The notes: a model not told the origin generated them from the letters alone. DNA of 64,000 nt from Aquabacterium sp. OR-4 (GCF_025290835.2 NZ_JAOCQD020000003.1:310001-374000), one strand, 5' to 3'; shown: positions 18,604 to 31,188, counted from the stretch's first letter. A program made the numbers and translations.

Positions 18604-21390
18604 ATGACCCAGGCGTCCGATCCCCCGCGCGGCCCGCTCGAGCCCGGCGGTCAGCCCGACTCTGCGGGCTGGCCCGTCCCCACCCGCCTGTCCGGCACCA
18701 CGCAGCTGCTGCCGGGCGGCGAGGCGGGCACGGCGCCACGCGCCAGCCCCGAGCCCGAGCCCGAGCCCGAGACCCGGCCATCGCATGCCGGCGATCGCCT
18801 GGGGCCCTGGTTGCTGGACGCCAAGATCGGCGAGGGTGGCATGGGCGAGGTGTGGCTGGCGCGCCGCGCCGATGGCCTGTACCAGGCCGATGCGGCGATC
18901 AAGCTGCTGCGCAGCGATCTGCCACGCGCCCGCCTGGCAGCGCGTTTTGCGCGCGAGCGCCGCGTGCTGGCGCGGCTCAACCATCCCGGCATCGCCAAGC
19001 TGCTGGACGCCGGCATCACCGACGACCACCAGGCCTGGCTGGTGCTGGAGTACGTGCAGGGCTGGACGCTGAACACCCATGTGCGCCGGCGCTGCCCCAC
19101 GGTGGCCCAGCGCGTGGCGCTGCTGATCGAGGTGGCCGAGGCGGTGGCCCACGCCCATGCGCAGCTGATCGTGCACCGCGACCTCAAGCCCAACAATGTG
19201 CTGGTCACGCCCGAGGGCGCGCCCAAGCTGCTCGACTTCGGCATTGCCGCGCTGCTGGACGACGACGACGAGCAGAGCAGCCAGCTCACCCGCATGACCG
19301 GCCGCGGCCACACGCTGGGCTATGCGCCGCCCGAGCAGATCACCGGTGGCGCGGTGGGCGTGGCCGGCGATGTGTTCTCGCTGGGCGTGATGCTGCACGA
19401 GCTGCTGTCGGGCGAGCTGCCGTTCTCGCACGTGGATGCGCCGCGCACCGAGCTTGAGCATGCGGTGCTGCACGAGCCGCCGCGCCGTGCCAGCCACAGC
19501 CGCGCCCAGCCGCCCGAGCGGCCCACCGATGCGCGCCTGGTGCGTGGCGATCTCGATGCCATCGTCGCCAAGGCCTTGCGCAAGAAGCCCGAAGAGCGCT
19601 ACGAGAGCGTGCGGGCGCTGATCGACGACCTGCAGCGCTGGCGCGAGCACCTGCCGGTGCGCGCTCGCCGCGACGACTGGCGCCACCGCGCCCGGCTGTG
19701 GCTGAAGCGCAATGCGCTGATCGCCGGCCTGTCGCTGGCCACCGTGGTGGCGCTGGGCAGCGGCCTGGCGCTCAGCCTGCAGCAGTGGCGGCGCGCCGAG
19801 GCCGCGGCCCAGCTGTCGGACCAGGTCACCGGCTACCTCACCGAGCTGCTGGCCAGCGCCGGCCCCGAGGCGCACGGTGGCCAGTGGCCCAACGTGCTGC
19901 AGCTGCTTGAAAAGAGCCGCACCGACATCGACACCCAGTTTGCCGCGGCGCCCGACACGCGCCTGCGCCTGCTGGACGTGCTGGTCGACACCTACATCGC
20001 CTTGAACCGCTACGACCAGGCCCTGCCGCTGGCCGAGCAGGCGCTGGCCCTGGCACGCCAGCACCATGGCGCACTGGGCCGGCCCACGCTGCGGGCGCAG
20101 CTGATGCTGGCGCGCGTGTATGCGCCGCTGGGTCCGTGGGACAAGGTGGTGAACCTGCTCGAGCCCATCCGCGAGCCGGTGATCGCCGAGTTCGGCCTCA
20201 ACACCCAGCCCACGCGCCAGCTGCTGTACGCGCTGAATGCGGCCTATGTGAAGATGGGCCGCCTGGCCGAGGCCGAGGCCACGCTGCTGCAGGCCGGCCG
20301 CGTGACCGCCGCGATCTACGGCAACGACAGTCACGAGGCCGCCGAGCACCACAACCACCTGTCGGTGCTGTACTCCGAGCTGGGCCGCACGCGCGAATCG
20401 CTGGGCGAGCTGCGCAAGACCGCCACCTTCCAGCGCAGCACCGCCGCCGATGACCGCCGCCTGGCGCTGGTGCTCCAGCGCAACACGCTGGCCATGCAGC
20501 AGCGCCTGGGCGAGATCGACGACAACGAGGCCCGCGCCGCCCGGCTGTTCACGCAGATCGACCAGCTGCTGGGCCCGCGCAGCGGTCTGCGCCTGAGCCT
20601 GCACAACGAGATGGCGCGCTGGCACACCGACCGCGGCGAGTACGCCAAGGCCTTGATCCACCGCGACGCGGTGCTCGACAGCGGCGGCCCCGATGCCACG
20701 GCCGCGCGCACCGGCCAGCTGCCGGCACGCGCGGCACGCCTGCTCACCCGGGCACTGGCCGGCGCGGCGCCGGCCGCCGCGCTGGGCGCCGAGGCCACGC
20801 AACTGGCCGCCCAGGCCGAGCAGCAGCACGAGACCCTGGGCGCGCTGGCGGTGGACACCTGGCTGGCACTGGGCCGCGCCGGCCTGCTGCTGGGCCAGCC
20901 GGCGCTGGCCGAGCAGGCGGTGCGGCGCCTGCGTGGCGCCACCACGCTGAACCTGCGCGACGGCGAATCGCGCGGCAGCCGCCTGAACCAGCTGGAAGGC
21001 GAACTGCTGCGCCAGCGTGGTGACCTGCCCGGCAGCGCCGCGCTGCTGGCCAAGCGCGTGCAGTGGCTGGCGCGCGATGCCGATCAGGCCCTGCCCGCCA
21101 CCTGGCATGCCCGCCTGAGCCTGGCCGCCACGCTGGTGCAGCAGGGCTCACCGGCGGCGGCCCAGGCGCTCGAGCAGGCGCGGGCGGCGCGGCCGGCGGG
21201 ATGGCCACCGGGGCATCCGATGGACGCGGTGGCGGGCTTGCTGCACGCGCGGCTGGCGGGGGGTGGGGCTGCGACTGCGACTGGTGCCGAGTCGGCGTCT
21301 GCGGCTGCTGCTGCTGCTGCTGCTGCTGCCAAGGTGGATGCGGCGTTTGGGTGGGCGGTGCCTTGGCCGGTGGTGGGGGTGTTTCAGTAG
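18604..21390 (+). CDS. Membrane-anchored Ser/Thr protein kinase with TPR-like tail
   Basis: A 928-residue Hanks-type kinase. The kinase domain spans about 65-345: glycine loop IGEGGMGEVW (75-84), Lys100, HRDLKPNN (191-198, Asp193) and DFG (211-213), so it should be active. A proline/glutamate-rich leader (35-60) precedes it. A single membrane segment lies near 376-400 (ALIAGLSLATVVALGSGLAL), followed by about 500 residues of TPR-like helical repeats (for example NRYDQALPLAEQALALARQH) predicted to be periplasmic. The tail ends in an alanine run encoded by GCT repeats. Family knowledge suggests sensing by the repeat part; target proteins are unknown. It is a single-gene unit. Confidence 0.9.
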   Translation: MTQASDPPRGPLEPGGQPDSAGWPVPTRLSGTTQLLPGGEAGTAPRASPEPEPEPETRPSHAGDRLGPWLLDAKIGEGGMGEVWLARRADGLYQADAAIKLLRSDLPRARLAARFARERRVLARLNHPGIAKLLDAGITDDHQAWLVLEYVQGWTLNTHVRRRCPTVAQRVALLIEVAEAVAHAHAQLIVHRDLKPNNVLVTPEGAPKLLDFGIAALLDDDDEQSSQLTRMTGRGHTLGYAPPEQITGGAVGVAGDVFSLGVMLHELLSGELPFSHVDAPRTELEHAVLHEPPRRASHSRAQPPERPTDARLVRGDLDAIVAKALRKKPEERYESVRALIDDLQRWREHLPVRARRDDWRHRARLWLKRNALIAGLSLATVVALGSGLALSLQQWRRAEAAAQLSDQVTGYLTELLASAGPEAHGGQWPNVLQLLEKSRTDIDTQFAAAPDTRLRLLDVLVDTYIALNRYDQALPLAEQALALARQHHGALGRPTLRAQLMLARVYAPLGPWDKVVNLLEPIREPVIAEFGLNTQPTRQLLYALNAAYVKMGRLAEAEATLLQAGRVTAAIYGNDSHEAAEHHNHLSVLYSELGRTRESLGELRKTATFQRSTAADDRRLALVLQRNTLAMQQRLGEIDDNEARAARLFTQIDQLLGPRSGLRLSLHNEMARWHTDRGEYAKALIHRDAVLDSGGPDATAARTGQLPARAARLLTRALAGAAPAAALGAEATQLAAQAEQQHETLGALAVDTWLALGRAGLLLGQPALAEQAVRRLRGATTLNLRDGESRGSRLNQLEGELLRQRGDLPGSAALLAKRVQWLARDADQALPATWHARLSLAATLVQQGSPAAAQALEQARAARPAGWPPGHPMDAVAGLLHARLAGGGAATATGAESASAAAAAAAAAAKVDAAFGWAVPWPVVGVFQ
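21304..21330 (+). repeat. GCT trinucleotide tract in the kinase gene
   Basis: Eight GCT codons then GCC encode a run of alanines near the kinase C-terminus. GCT is rare in this GC-rich sequence, where alanine is nearly always GCC or GCG, so the tract looks like a recent slippage expansion. Confidence 0.85.
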
Positions 21391-21423
21391 GCCGGCGGCT
21401 TGGCTTGGCCTTGCAGTTGAGGC

Positions 21424-21602
21424 GTTCCCATGGCTCTTTGCAGCGCGCCGGGGTTTCGCCCCGGCGGGCGACCTACTTTCTTTTCGCGAAAAGAAAGTAG
21501 GCAAAGAAGGCGCATTGAACTTTCCGACACCGCCGTGCCGCTTGTCCAGCATCGGGGCGGGCGCCTCGCCCGCCCGGCGGGCTCGAACAGGCTGCCGACA
21601 TG
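21424..21602. repeat. Hairpin-bearing intergenic repeat, left copy
   Basis: About 180 bp running from CCCATGGCTCTTTGCAGCGC to GGCTCGAACAGGCTGCCGAC. A second copy in opposite orientation lies at 21846-22036. Shared blocks are GCAGCGCGCCGGG, CGCCCCGGCGGGCGACCTAC, an internal perfect hairpin, AACTTTCCGACACC, GGCGGGCGCCTCGCCCGCC and GCGGGCTCGAACA. No open reading frame spans it. Such CTTTC-hairpin repeats are widespread between genes in related bacteria. Confidence 0.8.
21472..21501. terminator. Perfect 30-bp palindrome, bidirectional terminator-like
   Basis: CCTACTTTCTTTTCG followed by its exact reverse complement. It sits 82 bp after the kinase stop within the left repeat copy and could end transcription from either side, though it lacks a clean T-tract after the stem. 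Confidence 0.55.
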
Positions 21603-21845
21603 GGGCTTGGCAAGGGATACGTTGCCGCCGATGGCATGGCCGCTCATCTGTGAAGGCTCCGGCTGCTCGCCGCAAGTGGGCAGGCCGTGCCACCGGCAGA
21701 GTGCCTGGGCCATAAATTGGGCGTTGGCCTGGCCTGACCTTGGCACTGGCACTGGCACCGTCACTGACCAAAACCAAGACCTGCCCACACCACCCTGCGC
21801 CCGCAAGTCTTGACCGGGGGGCCCGCGCACGTGGATCGGCTACAT

Positions 21846-22036
21846 GCATGTCCGGCTGGCTATGTTCGAGCCCGCGGGGCGGGCGAGGCGCCCGCCTCGA
21901 TGCACCCAACAAAATGCTCAGTGGTGTCGGAAAGTTTGGAAGGCGCTTCTCTTTGCCTACTTTCTCTTTCGCCTGAAAGAGAAAGTAGGTCGCCCGCCGG
22001 GGCGAACACCCGGCGCGCTGCAAGGAGCCATGCGAA
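21846..22036. repeat. Hairpin-bearing intergenic repeat, right (inverted) copy
   Basis: Reverse-complement copy of the element at 21424-21602, about 190 bp, ending GGCGCGCTGCAAGGAGCCAT. Similarity covers the whole length with scattered differences, including a changed hairpin stem. The roughly 240 bp between the two copies contains no gene or recognisable motif. Confidence 0.8.
21956..21989. terminator. 34-bp hairpin with 15-bp stem
   Basis: CCTACTTTCTCTTTC pairs with GAAAGAGAAAGTAGG around a GCCT loop. Relative to the left copy, the changes inside the stem are matched on both arms, so pairing is preserved. It lies downstream of the MarR-type gene, which is transcribed towards it. Confidence 0.55.
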
Positions 22037-22103
22037 ACCCCGCGCAGCAAGGGCAACCAGCCCATCCGGCCCAACAGGCAGGAGACGCGGCAAACGCAGC
22101 GGT

Positions 22104-22637
22104 TCAAGCCAGATCGCTTGGCGCCCGGCTCAGCTCGTTGTTCGCCGTCACCAGCACCCGCAGCATGCGCATGAACTCCAGCCGCTGCGCCACCGGCAAG
22201 GGGGCCAGCATGCGCTGCTGGGCGCGTTGCATGTCGGGCTGCACGGCCGCCAGCAGCGCCAGGCCGGCATCGGTGATGGTCAGCAGCCGCACCCGCCGGT
22301 CGGTGGCCGAGGCATTGCGCTGCACCCAGCCGCGGGCCTCGAGCCGGTCAACCACCCCGGCGATGGTGGAGGTGTCGAAGCCGATCGCGCGCGCCAGCGA
22401 GCGCTGGTCGAGCCCCGGCGCGGCCTGCACCGTCTGCAAGGCGGCGTACTGCACCGGCGTGATGCCGTGGGCCTCGGTCTCCTGCAGAAAGATGGCCACC
22501 GCGATCTGCTGCAGCCGGCGGATGTGAAAACCGGGCAGCGCGTCGAGACTCACCTCGGGGGCGGCGGGCGCCACCACGGCAGCGGCAGCGGGCGCGTCGG
22601 CAACAGGCGCAGGGGCGGCGGTGCGGGCCTTCTTCAT
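22104..22637 (-). CDS. MarR-family transcriptional regulator
   Basis: A 177-residue winged-helix repressor. After an Ala/Pro-rich leader (residues 1-28), helix one is FHIRRLQQIAVAIFLQETE, the reading head is GLDQRSLARAIGFDTSTIAGVVDRLEARG, and the wing is VQRNASATDRRVRLLTITDAG, the classical MarR DR-x-R motif. ATG 22637 (MKKARTAAP) is chosen; a longer frame with MGQAVVISRL upstream is hydrophobic and not family-like. By family it would respond to a small phenolic or lipophilic ligand. The adjacent gene in the same direction is a lipase-like hydrolase ending 137 bp upstream. Confidence 0.88.
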   Translation of the reverse strand: MKKARTAAPAPVADAPAAAAVVAPAAPEVSLDALPGFHIRRLQQIAVAIFLQETEAHGITPVQYAALQTVQAAPGLDQRSLARAIGFDTSTIAGVVDRLEARGWVQRNASATDRRVRLLTITDAGLALLAAVQPDMQRAQQRMLAPLPVAQRLEFMRMLRVLVTANNELSRAPSDLA

Positions 22638-22773
22638 GGCGGCAGGGGCGGGCAGGGCGCCGGATGCTAGCACCATGCTGATCATCAGCCTGCTGATGAC
22701 CACCGCCTGGCCCACCCGGCGCCTTGCGGCGCTGCGTGGCGCTGCAACGCGTGGCCTGGCGCGGCCCGATTCG

Positions 22774-24060
22774 CTACGCTGGCGGCGTCAGCGGCTCGGC
22801 CAGCCAGCTGCGCAGCAGCGCATAGGCCTCGGGGCGGCTCAGCAGGTCGAAGTGGTTGGCGCGGGTGATCAAGGCGCAGCGTGCGGCCGGCACGTCCAGC
22901 GCCATGCCGGCGCGGCTGTGCTCACCCCAGGCGCTGGCCACCGACACCAGGCCGTCGCCCAGCAGCGCATGGCGCAGGCCGCTGGGCTGCCCGGCGGTGG
23001 TGGCGGCCATCAGGAACACGGCCAGGCCCGCGGGCAGCGGCACGGCCTGGCGGTTGTCGTGGTGCTGGGCGTGGCGGTGGTCGTCGCCTTGCGGGCCCTG
23101 CCAGTCGGTGTCGAGCAGGTTGCCGTAGCGCAGGTCGGTGATGCCGGCGCTGCGGGCCTTGCCCAGGCGCGCAAAGGGCGCCACGTAGGGGCTGAGCGTG
23201 AGCAGCGTGTCCACCCAGCGGCCGCCCCGCTCGAGCGCGGCGCCGTGGTGCGGGGTGCCCAGGCACACCAGGCGTGTCAGGCGGGCTGGCCAGGCCATGC
23301 CGGCCTGGGTGGCGGCGTGAATGGCGCTGCGCGCCACCAGGCCGCCCATGCTGTGGCCCACCACCACCAGCTCGTCCACCGGCTGGGGCCATTCGGCCAG
23401 CAACTGCTCGATCAGGGCGGCGAGGCTGCGGCCGTTCTGCGAGACATGCAGGCCGCTGTTGTAGTGCAGCCAGAGCGGCGTGAAGCCCAGGTCGCGCGCC
23501 AGCGCGGCGCCATGCTCATGGCTCTGGCCGGTGGTCTTGTCGAGCCGCTGCCACTGCAGGTCGTTCATGCACAGGCCGTGCGCCAGCACCACGATGCGCC
23601 GGCCGGCACCGGGCAGGGCCGTGGCCAGCGCCGCGCGGGTCAGCGTGAGCCGCTGCCCGCCCACGCGCAACGCCATCGGGGTGGCCAGCGGGTTGCCGGT
23701 GGCGGCCAGGTGATCGCCCCACACGCCGTTGAGCGCGGCCAGCGCGGCCTCGCGCTCGGGCGAGGGGGCGGCCGTGTCGCTGCCGGCCTCGGGCCACACG
23801 CGCAGCAGCGCATCGGCGGCGCGGCCGGCCAGCTGCATGCTGCCGCGCACCGCACCGTAGACCAGGCCGGTGATGCCGCCGGGCCGGCCGGCCGGCATGG
23901 CCGACACGATGCCGGTGCGCCGGGCGATGGTGTGGTGCAGCGCCTCGACCAGGCCGGTCACGCCCAGCGCGGCATCCACGCCCAGCTGCGACAGGCCGCG
24001 CACATCGCGCGCCAGCAGTCGAAAACGCACCGGCCGTGCCGGCACCTCGGGTTCACCCAT
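22774..24060 (-). CDS. Lipase-like alpha/beta hydrolase
   Basis: A 428-residue alpha/beta hydrolase with no signal peptide. The oxyanion region is VVLAHGLCMNDLQWQR, the nucleophile elbow GHSMGG in LVVVGHSMGGLVARSAIH, and a likely histidine lies in TRANHFDLLSRPEAY. An Asp/His-rich insertion (WQGPQGDDHRHAQHHDNRQA) precedes the last third. The N-terminal 100 residues (ARDVRGLSQLGVDAALGVTG, then LVEALHHTIARR) match a domain seen before such hydrolases in proteobacteria, possibly related to polyhydroxyalkanoate or lipid turnover. Substrate not assigned. Confidence 0.82.
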   Translation of the reverse strand: MGEPEVPARPVRFRLLARDVRGLSQLGVDAALGVTGLVEALHHTIARRTGIVSAMPAGRPGGITGLVYGAVRGSMQLAGRAADALLRVWPEAGSDTAAPSPEREAALAALNGVWGDHLAATGNPLATPMALRVGGQRLTLTRAALATALPGAGRRIVVLAHGLCMNDLQWQRLDKTTGQSHEHGAALARDLGFTPLWLHYNSGLHVSQNGRSLAALIEQLLAEWPQPVDELVVVGHSMGGLVARSAIHAATQAGMAWPARLTRLVCLGTPHHGAALERGGRWVDTLLTLSPYVAPFARLGKARSAGITDLRYGNLLDTDWQGPQGDDHRHAQHHDNRQAVPLPAGLAVFLMAATTAGQPSGLRHALLGDGLVSVASAWGEHSRAGMALDVPAARCALITRANHFDLLSRPEAYALLRSWLAEPLTPPA

Positions 24061-24186
24061 GCATCCACCTCGGCCCCGTCAGGGGGCGGCACCATGATGC
24101 GCGCGGCCAGCGCCGTGGAGCAAGCGCGCGATTGGTGGCGGCTCCCGGGCAGGGCCGGGTGCCCCCAGCGGGCCGGGCGCCCCAGC

Positions 24187-26366
24187 TCACGCCACCAGGC
24201 GCACCAGCGGCAGCAGGTCGCGGCTCAGCAGTTCGGCAAACTCGTCGGGTGCCACGGCGCGGCTGGTCAGGAAGCCCTGGTACTCGTCGCAGCGCTGGCT
24301 TTGCAGAAAGGCCAGCTGCTCGCGTGTTTCCACGCCCTCGGCCACCACCTTGAGCTTCAGGCTGTGGGCCAGCGCGATGATGGCGCTGACGATGGCCTCG
24401 TCGTCGGGGTCGTTGACCAGGTCGCGCACGAAGCTGCGGTCGATCTTCAGCGCCGCGATCGGCAGGCGCTTGAGGTAGCCCAGCGAGGAGTAGCCGGTGC
24501 CGAAGTCGTCGATCGACAGCTGCACACCCATGTCGGCCAGCTGGGTGGCGATGGTGCAGCTGAGCTCGGGCTCGGCCAGCAGGATGGATTCGGTGACCTC
24601 GATCTCGAGCATCGGTGCCTCCACCTCGTGCTCGCGCAGCGCATGCGCCACCAGCAGCGGCAGGCCGCGTTCGCGCAGGTGGGTGGAGGCCAGGTTGACG
24701 GCCACCGGCACCGGCTTGAGCCCGGCCGCGCGCCAGGCGGCGATCTGGCGGCAGGTCTCGGCGATGACCCATTCGCCCACGGTGATCTCGAGGCCGGCGT
24801 CTTCCACCAGCGGGATGAATTCGCCCGGCGGCACGATGCCGCGCTCGGGGTGCTGCCAGCGGATCAGGGCCTCGGCGCCGACGATGCGGCCGCTGACCAC
24901 GTCCACCCGCGGCTGGTAGTGCAGCACGAACTCCTGGCGTTCGATGGCGCGGCGCAGCCGCGTCTCCATGCGCAGGCGGTCCAGCGCACGGGCGTTCATC
25001 GAGCGGTCGTAGAGCTGGAAGCCGCCCCGGCCGGCCGCCTTGGCGCGGTACATCGCGGTGTCGGCGTTCATCAGCAGGGTGTCGATGTCGGCGCCGTCGT
25101 CGGGGTAGGTGGCCACGCCCACGCTGGCGCCGACGAAGACCTCGGTGCCCATCACCGACACCGGCTCGCTCATCTGCGCCACCAGGCGCTGGGCCACGGC
25201 GCCGGCGTCCTCGGGCCGCGCCACGTCGGTGAGCAGCACGATGAACTCGTCGCCGCCCAGTCGCGCCAGCGTGTGGCCGCCGGCCGGCTGGCCCAGATCC
25301 AGCGGCGCCGGGCGCAGGTCCAGCGGCGCGGGCCGCGTGTCGCCACTGCGGGCCACCACGTCGTGGCCGCGCAGCGCGCCGGCCAGGCGCGCGCTGGCGG
25401 TCTTGAGCAGCTCGTCGCCGGCCTTGTGGCCCAGCGTGTCGTTGACGCGCTTGAAGTTGTCGAGGTCGACAAACATGATCGCGATGCGCCGGCCGTGGCG
25501 CTCGGCCTGGGCCAGGGCCCTGGCCAGCTGCTCGGTGAACAGCAGGCGGTTGGGCAGGCCGGTCAGCGGATCGAAGTAGGCCAGGCGGCGGATCTGCTCC
25601 TCGGCGTCCTTCGATCGCGTGACGTCGTGCACCGCACCGGCCAGGCGCCGCGCCGGGCCGCCGGGAATGCGCTCGATCACCTCCACCTGCTGGTGCAGAT
25701 GGCGCACCGCGCCGTCCCAGGTGAGCACGCGGTGGTCGATGGCAAAGCCCTCGCCCTGCTCGACCGCGCGTTCGCAGGCGCGCTGCAGGCGTTCGGCATC
25801 GTCGGCGTGCACGGTGGCAAAAAAGCCCGGCAGGCCGGTGTGCGCGGCGTCGCCCGGATGGCCAAACAGGCGCCAGGCCTGCATCGAGGGTTCCAGCCGG
25901 TCGCTGCCCACGTCCCACTCCCAGTCGCCCATCTCGCCGATGCGCTGGGCATTGGACAGGCGGCGCTGGTTCTGCTGCAGCTCGTTGATGGCGATGCTGG
26001 CGCGCAGCATGTAGCGCACGCGGTGCGGCAGCACGCTCCAGTTGATCGGCTTGGTGATGAAGTCGGTGGCGCCCACCTCGAAGGCGCGGTCGATCGAGGG
26101 TGTGTCGTCCAGGCCGGTCATCATGGCCACCGGCACGCGGTTGCCGCCGGGCATGGCGCGCAGCGCGGCGCAGGCCTCGAAGCCGTCCATGCGCGGCATG
26201 TTCACGTCCATCAGCACCAGGTCGGGCAATTGCACGGCCATGGCCTCCAGCGCGGCCTGGCCATCGGCCGCCTCGACGATGCTGAAGCCGGCGCGCGACA
26301 GCGTGGCGCGGGCCAGGCGGCGGGCGCCGGCATCGTCGTCGACCACCAGAATGCGGGCATTGCTGA

Positions 26367-26370
<4 letters not shown>
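24187..26370 (-). CDS. Response regulator with REC-PAS-GGDEF-EAL
   Basis: A 727-residue cyclic-di-GMP signalling protein. Domains: REC (5-120, phosphoacceptor Asp in LVLMDVNMPRMDG), coiled linker, PAS (about 145-265), GGDEF (about 270-460) and EAL (about 470-715). The A-site is intact (GGDEF, 372-376) and the EAL domain has EALIRWQHP, DDFGTGYSS and VVAEGVET, so both synthesis and hydrolysis look possible. A 29-residue insertion lies directly before the A-site loop. Its ATG overlaps the stop of the hybrid kinase gene as ATGA, so it is probably the cognate output of that kinase. Cytoplasmic; no membrane segment. Confidence 0.93.
25261..25347 (-). other. 87-bp insertion between c-di-GMP I-site and GGDEF loop
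   Basis: Removing these codons leaves RGHDVVAR-LGGDEF, the exact canonical spacing of I-site RxxD, five residues, then GGDEF. The insert (residues 342-370) begins SGDT, contains a tandem RPAPLDL duplication and ends GGHTLAR, so an AR dipeptide occurs on both sides. It therefore looks like an in-frame insertion with a short target-side duplication. Confidence 0.7.
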
Positions 26371-29341
<2,971 letters not shown>

Positions 29342-29345
<4 letters not shown>

Positions 29346-29953
29346 GGCTGGTCTCCTGATGCTGCGCAGCACGGCGCGGTCACGGCCTGGGCGGGTGCCG
29401 CCGGCGCGGCCGGCAGCTGGAAGCTCACGAACTCGGCATTGCCCAGGTCCAGGCGCTGGGCGCGGCCTTCCAGCAGCGCCAGCACCCGGGCCACGCCCTT
29501 GCTGCCCACCACCAGCGGATGCGCCGCGCGGTGCGCGGCGATCGAGGCCACGGCCAGCGCGATGCGGGCCACGAAGTCGGCCTCGGCCTCGCCACCCGGC
29601 GGGGTCTGGCCCGACGCCAGCCAGGCCTGGGTCTCGGCGATCGGGCGCAGGTTCCAGTCACCCAGGCGGCGCTCGCCGAAGCCCGGCACCACCAGCATCG
29701 GCACGCCACCCAGCGCGGCGGCCAGGATGGCGGCGGTCTCGCGGGTGCGCTTCAGGTCGCTGCTGATCACCAGGCCCACGCGGGGGCGCAGCGCGCACAC
29801 CTGGGCGGCGGCGTCCAGCGCCTGCTGGCGGCCGGGCTCGGTGAGCGGCAGGTCGAGATCGCCGCCGCAGCGCAGGCCGGCGGCGTTGGCGGCCGTGGCG
29901 CCGTGCCGCACGAAGTACAGCGGCGGCATGCCTTGGGCAGGGGTGTACTGCAT
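29342..29953 (-). CDS. Histidine phosphatase family protein
   Basis: A 203-residue member of the phosphoglycerate-mutase-like histidine phosphatases. The phosphohistidine motif is FVRHGAT near residue 15, with SDLKRTRETA and FGERRLGDWN as the further active-site parts. The second catalytic His that normally occurs in a late GHG motif is replaced by VVGSKGVARVL (Ser-Lys-Gly), so activity may be altered. It is the first gene of a three-gene unit coupled by 4-bp overlaps to the hybrid kinase and the GGDEF-EAL protein, an unusual partner; a SixA-like phosphohistidine phosphatase role on the relay is conceivable but unproven. Confidence 0.85.
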
Positions 29954-30036
29954 GAGAAAACGCTTTCAGGCAGGAGCGACCGAGGGTCGGTGGTTGGCAC
30001 AAGCCGGCGCTGGCGGACGCCCGGTGCGGCAGGGCA

Positions 30037-31188
30037 TCAGCGCAGCGCGTTGAGCGGTGCAAACGGGATCGGGCTGCCCGGGTAGGCCTCGCGCAGCGGG
30101 GCGTGCAGCACGCTCCACTCGCCCTGCGGCCCGCCGTCGCCCTCGAGCCACCGCCGGATGAACCAGATGTGGTTGCGGTCGGCCAGCAGCGGCGCATGGC
30201 CGGTGTCGGGGATGTGCATCAGCGTGATCTGCCGGCGCCGCGACATGCGTGCGATGGTGGTGTCGAACAGCGCGTCCGACTGCATGCCGTGGATCAGCAT
30301 CACCGGGCAATCCACATGCTGCCACTCGCCCCACTGCAGCAGGCTGCGCTGGGCATCGCGGCGGTAGGCCTGCATGGCGCGCACGTCGTGGCGGTAGATG
30401 CGGCCGTTCTCCACGTCGCACCACTTGGTCTGGTGGAAGGTGAGGTTGAAGCGGATGTCCTCGCTCACCGGGCCGTCGTTCTTCTGCGAGGCCCCCACCT
30501 TGCGCAGCAGGTCCGACGGCTGGCGAAAGACATAGTGCCGGGCAATGGTGTCGGCGCGGCGGCGGCGGCGGCGCGCCGGGATGTGCGGGCCCACGTCGTT
30601 GAGGATCAGCCGCTCCACCAGGCCGGGATGCTTGGCCATCATCGCGATGGTGGCGCTGCCGCCCATCGACGAGCCCAGCACCGTGACCGGCCGGTCGCCC
30701 AGGTGGGCGATCATCTGGCGGATCTGCTCGGCATAGGTGGCCAGCGAGTAGTCGCCCTCGGCCGCCAGCCAGCCCGAGCGGCCGCGGCCCAGCCAGTCCA
30801 TGCACACCACGCGCCAGCGGTCGCTCAGATCGCTGGCCAGGTAGCTGAAGCGCATGGCCACGTTGGCCACGCCGCCGCAGCACAGCAGCACCGGCGCATC
30901 GGCCGGGCCCCAGGCGGTGTAGGCCACGTTCACCGGGTAGGGCTTGCGCAGCCGCCGCGGCGTGGCCGGCTGCAGCTTGACCGGATGCACATATTCGAAC
31001 TGCTCGAGCGCGAACTGGCCATGGAAGCGGCCGACCACCCGGCTGGCCAGCGCCATGTAGTCGTTCCAGTCCGACAGCTCGCGGGCACGCTGGCGCACCG
31101 GCGGCTCCCAGGCCACGTCGATCAGCTCGCCGGGCACGGTGTCGCCGGCGCTGTCATCGCGCGGAACAATGGAGAACGCGTGTTTCAT
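30037..31188 (-). CDS. Alpha/beta hydrolase
   Basis: A 383-residue alpha/beta-fold hydrolase. Features: CCGGVANVAMRFSYLASDLS with the oxyanion region, VVCMDWLGRGRSGW, the nucleophile elbow GSSMGG in VTVLGSSMGGSATIAMMA, Asp candidates in LIHGMQSDALFD and His in IPDTGHAPLLADRNH. An arginine run (ARRRRRRADT) follows the elbow. The N-terminal 90 residues are an extension without a clear domain. No signal peptide. It lies 83 bp upstream of the histidine phosphatase on the same strand and may be part of that transcription unit. Substrate unknown. Confidence 0.83.
   Translation of the reverse strand: MKHAFSIVPRDDSAGDTVPGELIDVAWEPPVRQRARELSDWNDYMALASRVVGRFHGQFALEQFEYVHPVKLQPATPRRLRKPYPVNVAYTAWGPADAPVLLCCGGVANVAMRFSYLASDLSDRWRVVCMDWLGRGRSGWLAAEGDYSLATYAEQIRQMIAHLGDRPVTVLGSSMGGSATIAMMAKHPGLVERLILNDVGPHIPARRRRRRADTIARHYVFRQPSDLLRKVGASQKNDGPVSEDIRFNLTFHQTKWCDVENGRIYRHDVRAMQAYRRDAQRSLLQWGEWQHVDCPVMLIHGMQSDALFDTTIARMSRRRQITLMHIPDTGHAPLLADRNHIWFIRRWLEGDGGPQGEWSVLHAPLREAYPGSPIPFAPLNALR

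Noticed and set aside
21424..22036. The inverted repeat pair as an insertion sequence or miniature transposon
   Set aside because: No transposase frame lies between the copies, no target-site duplication was seen, and each copy has its own hairpin, which fits a dispersed intergenic repeat better.
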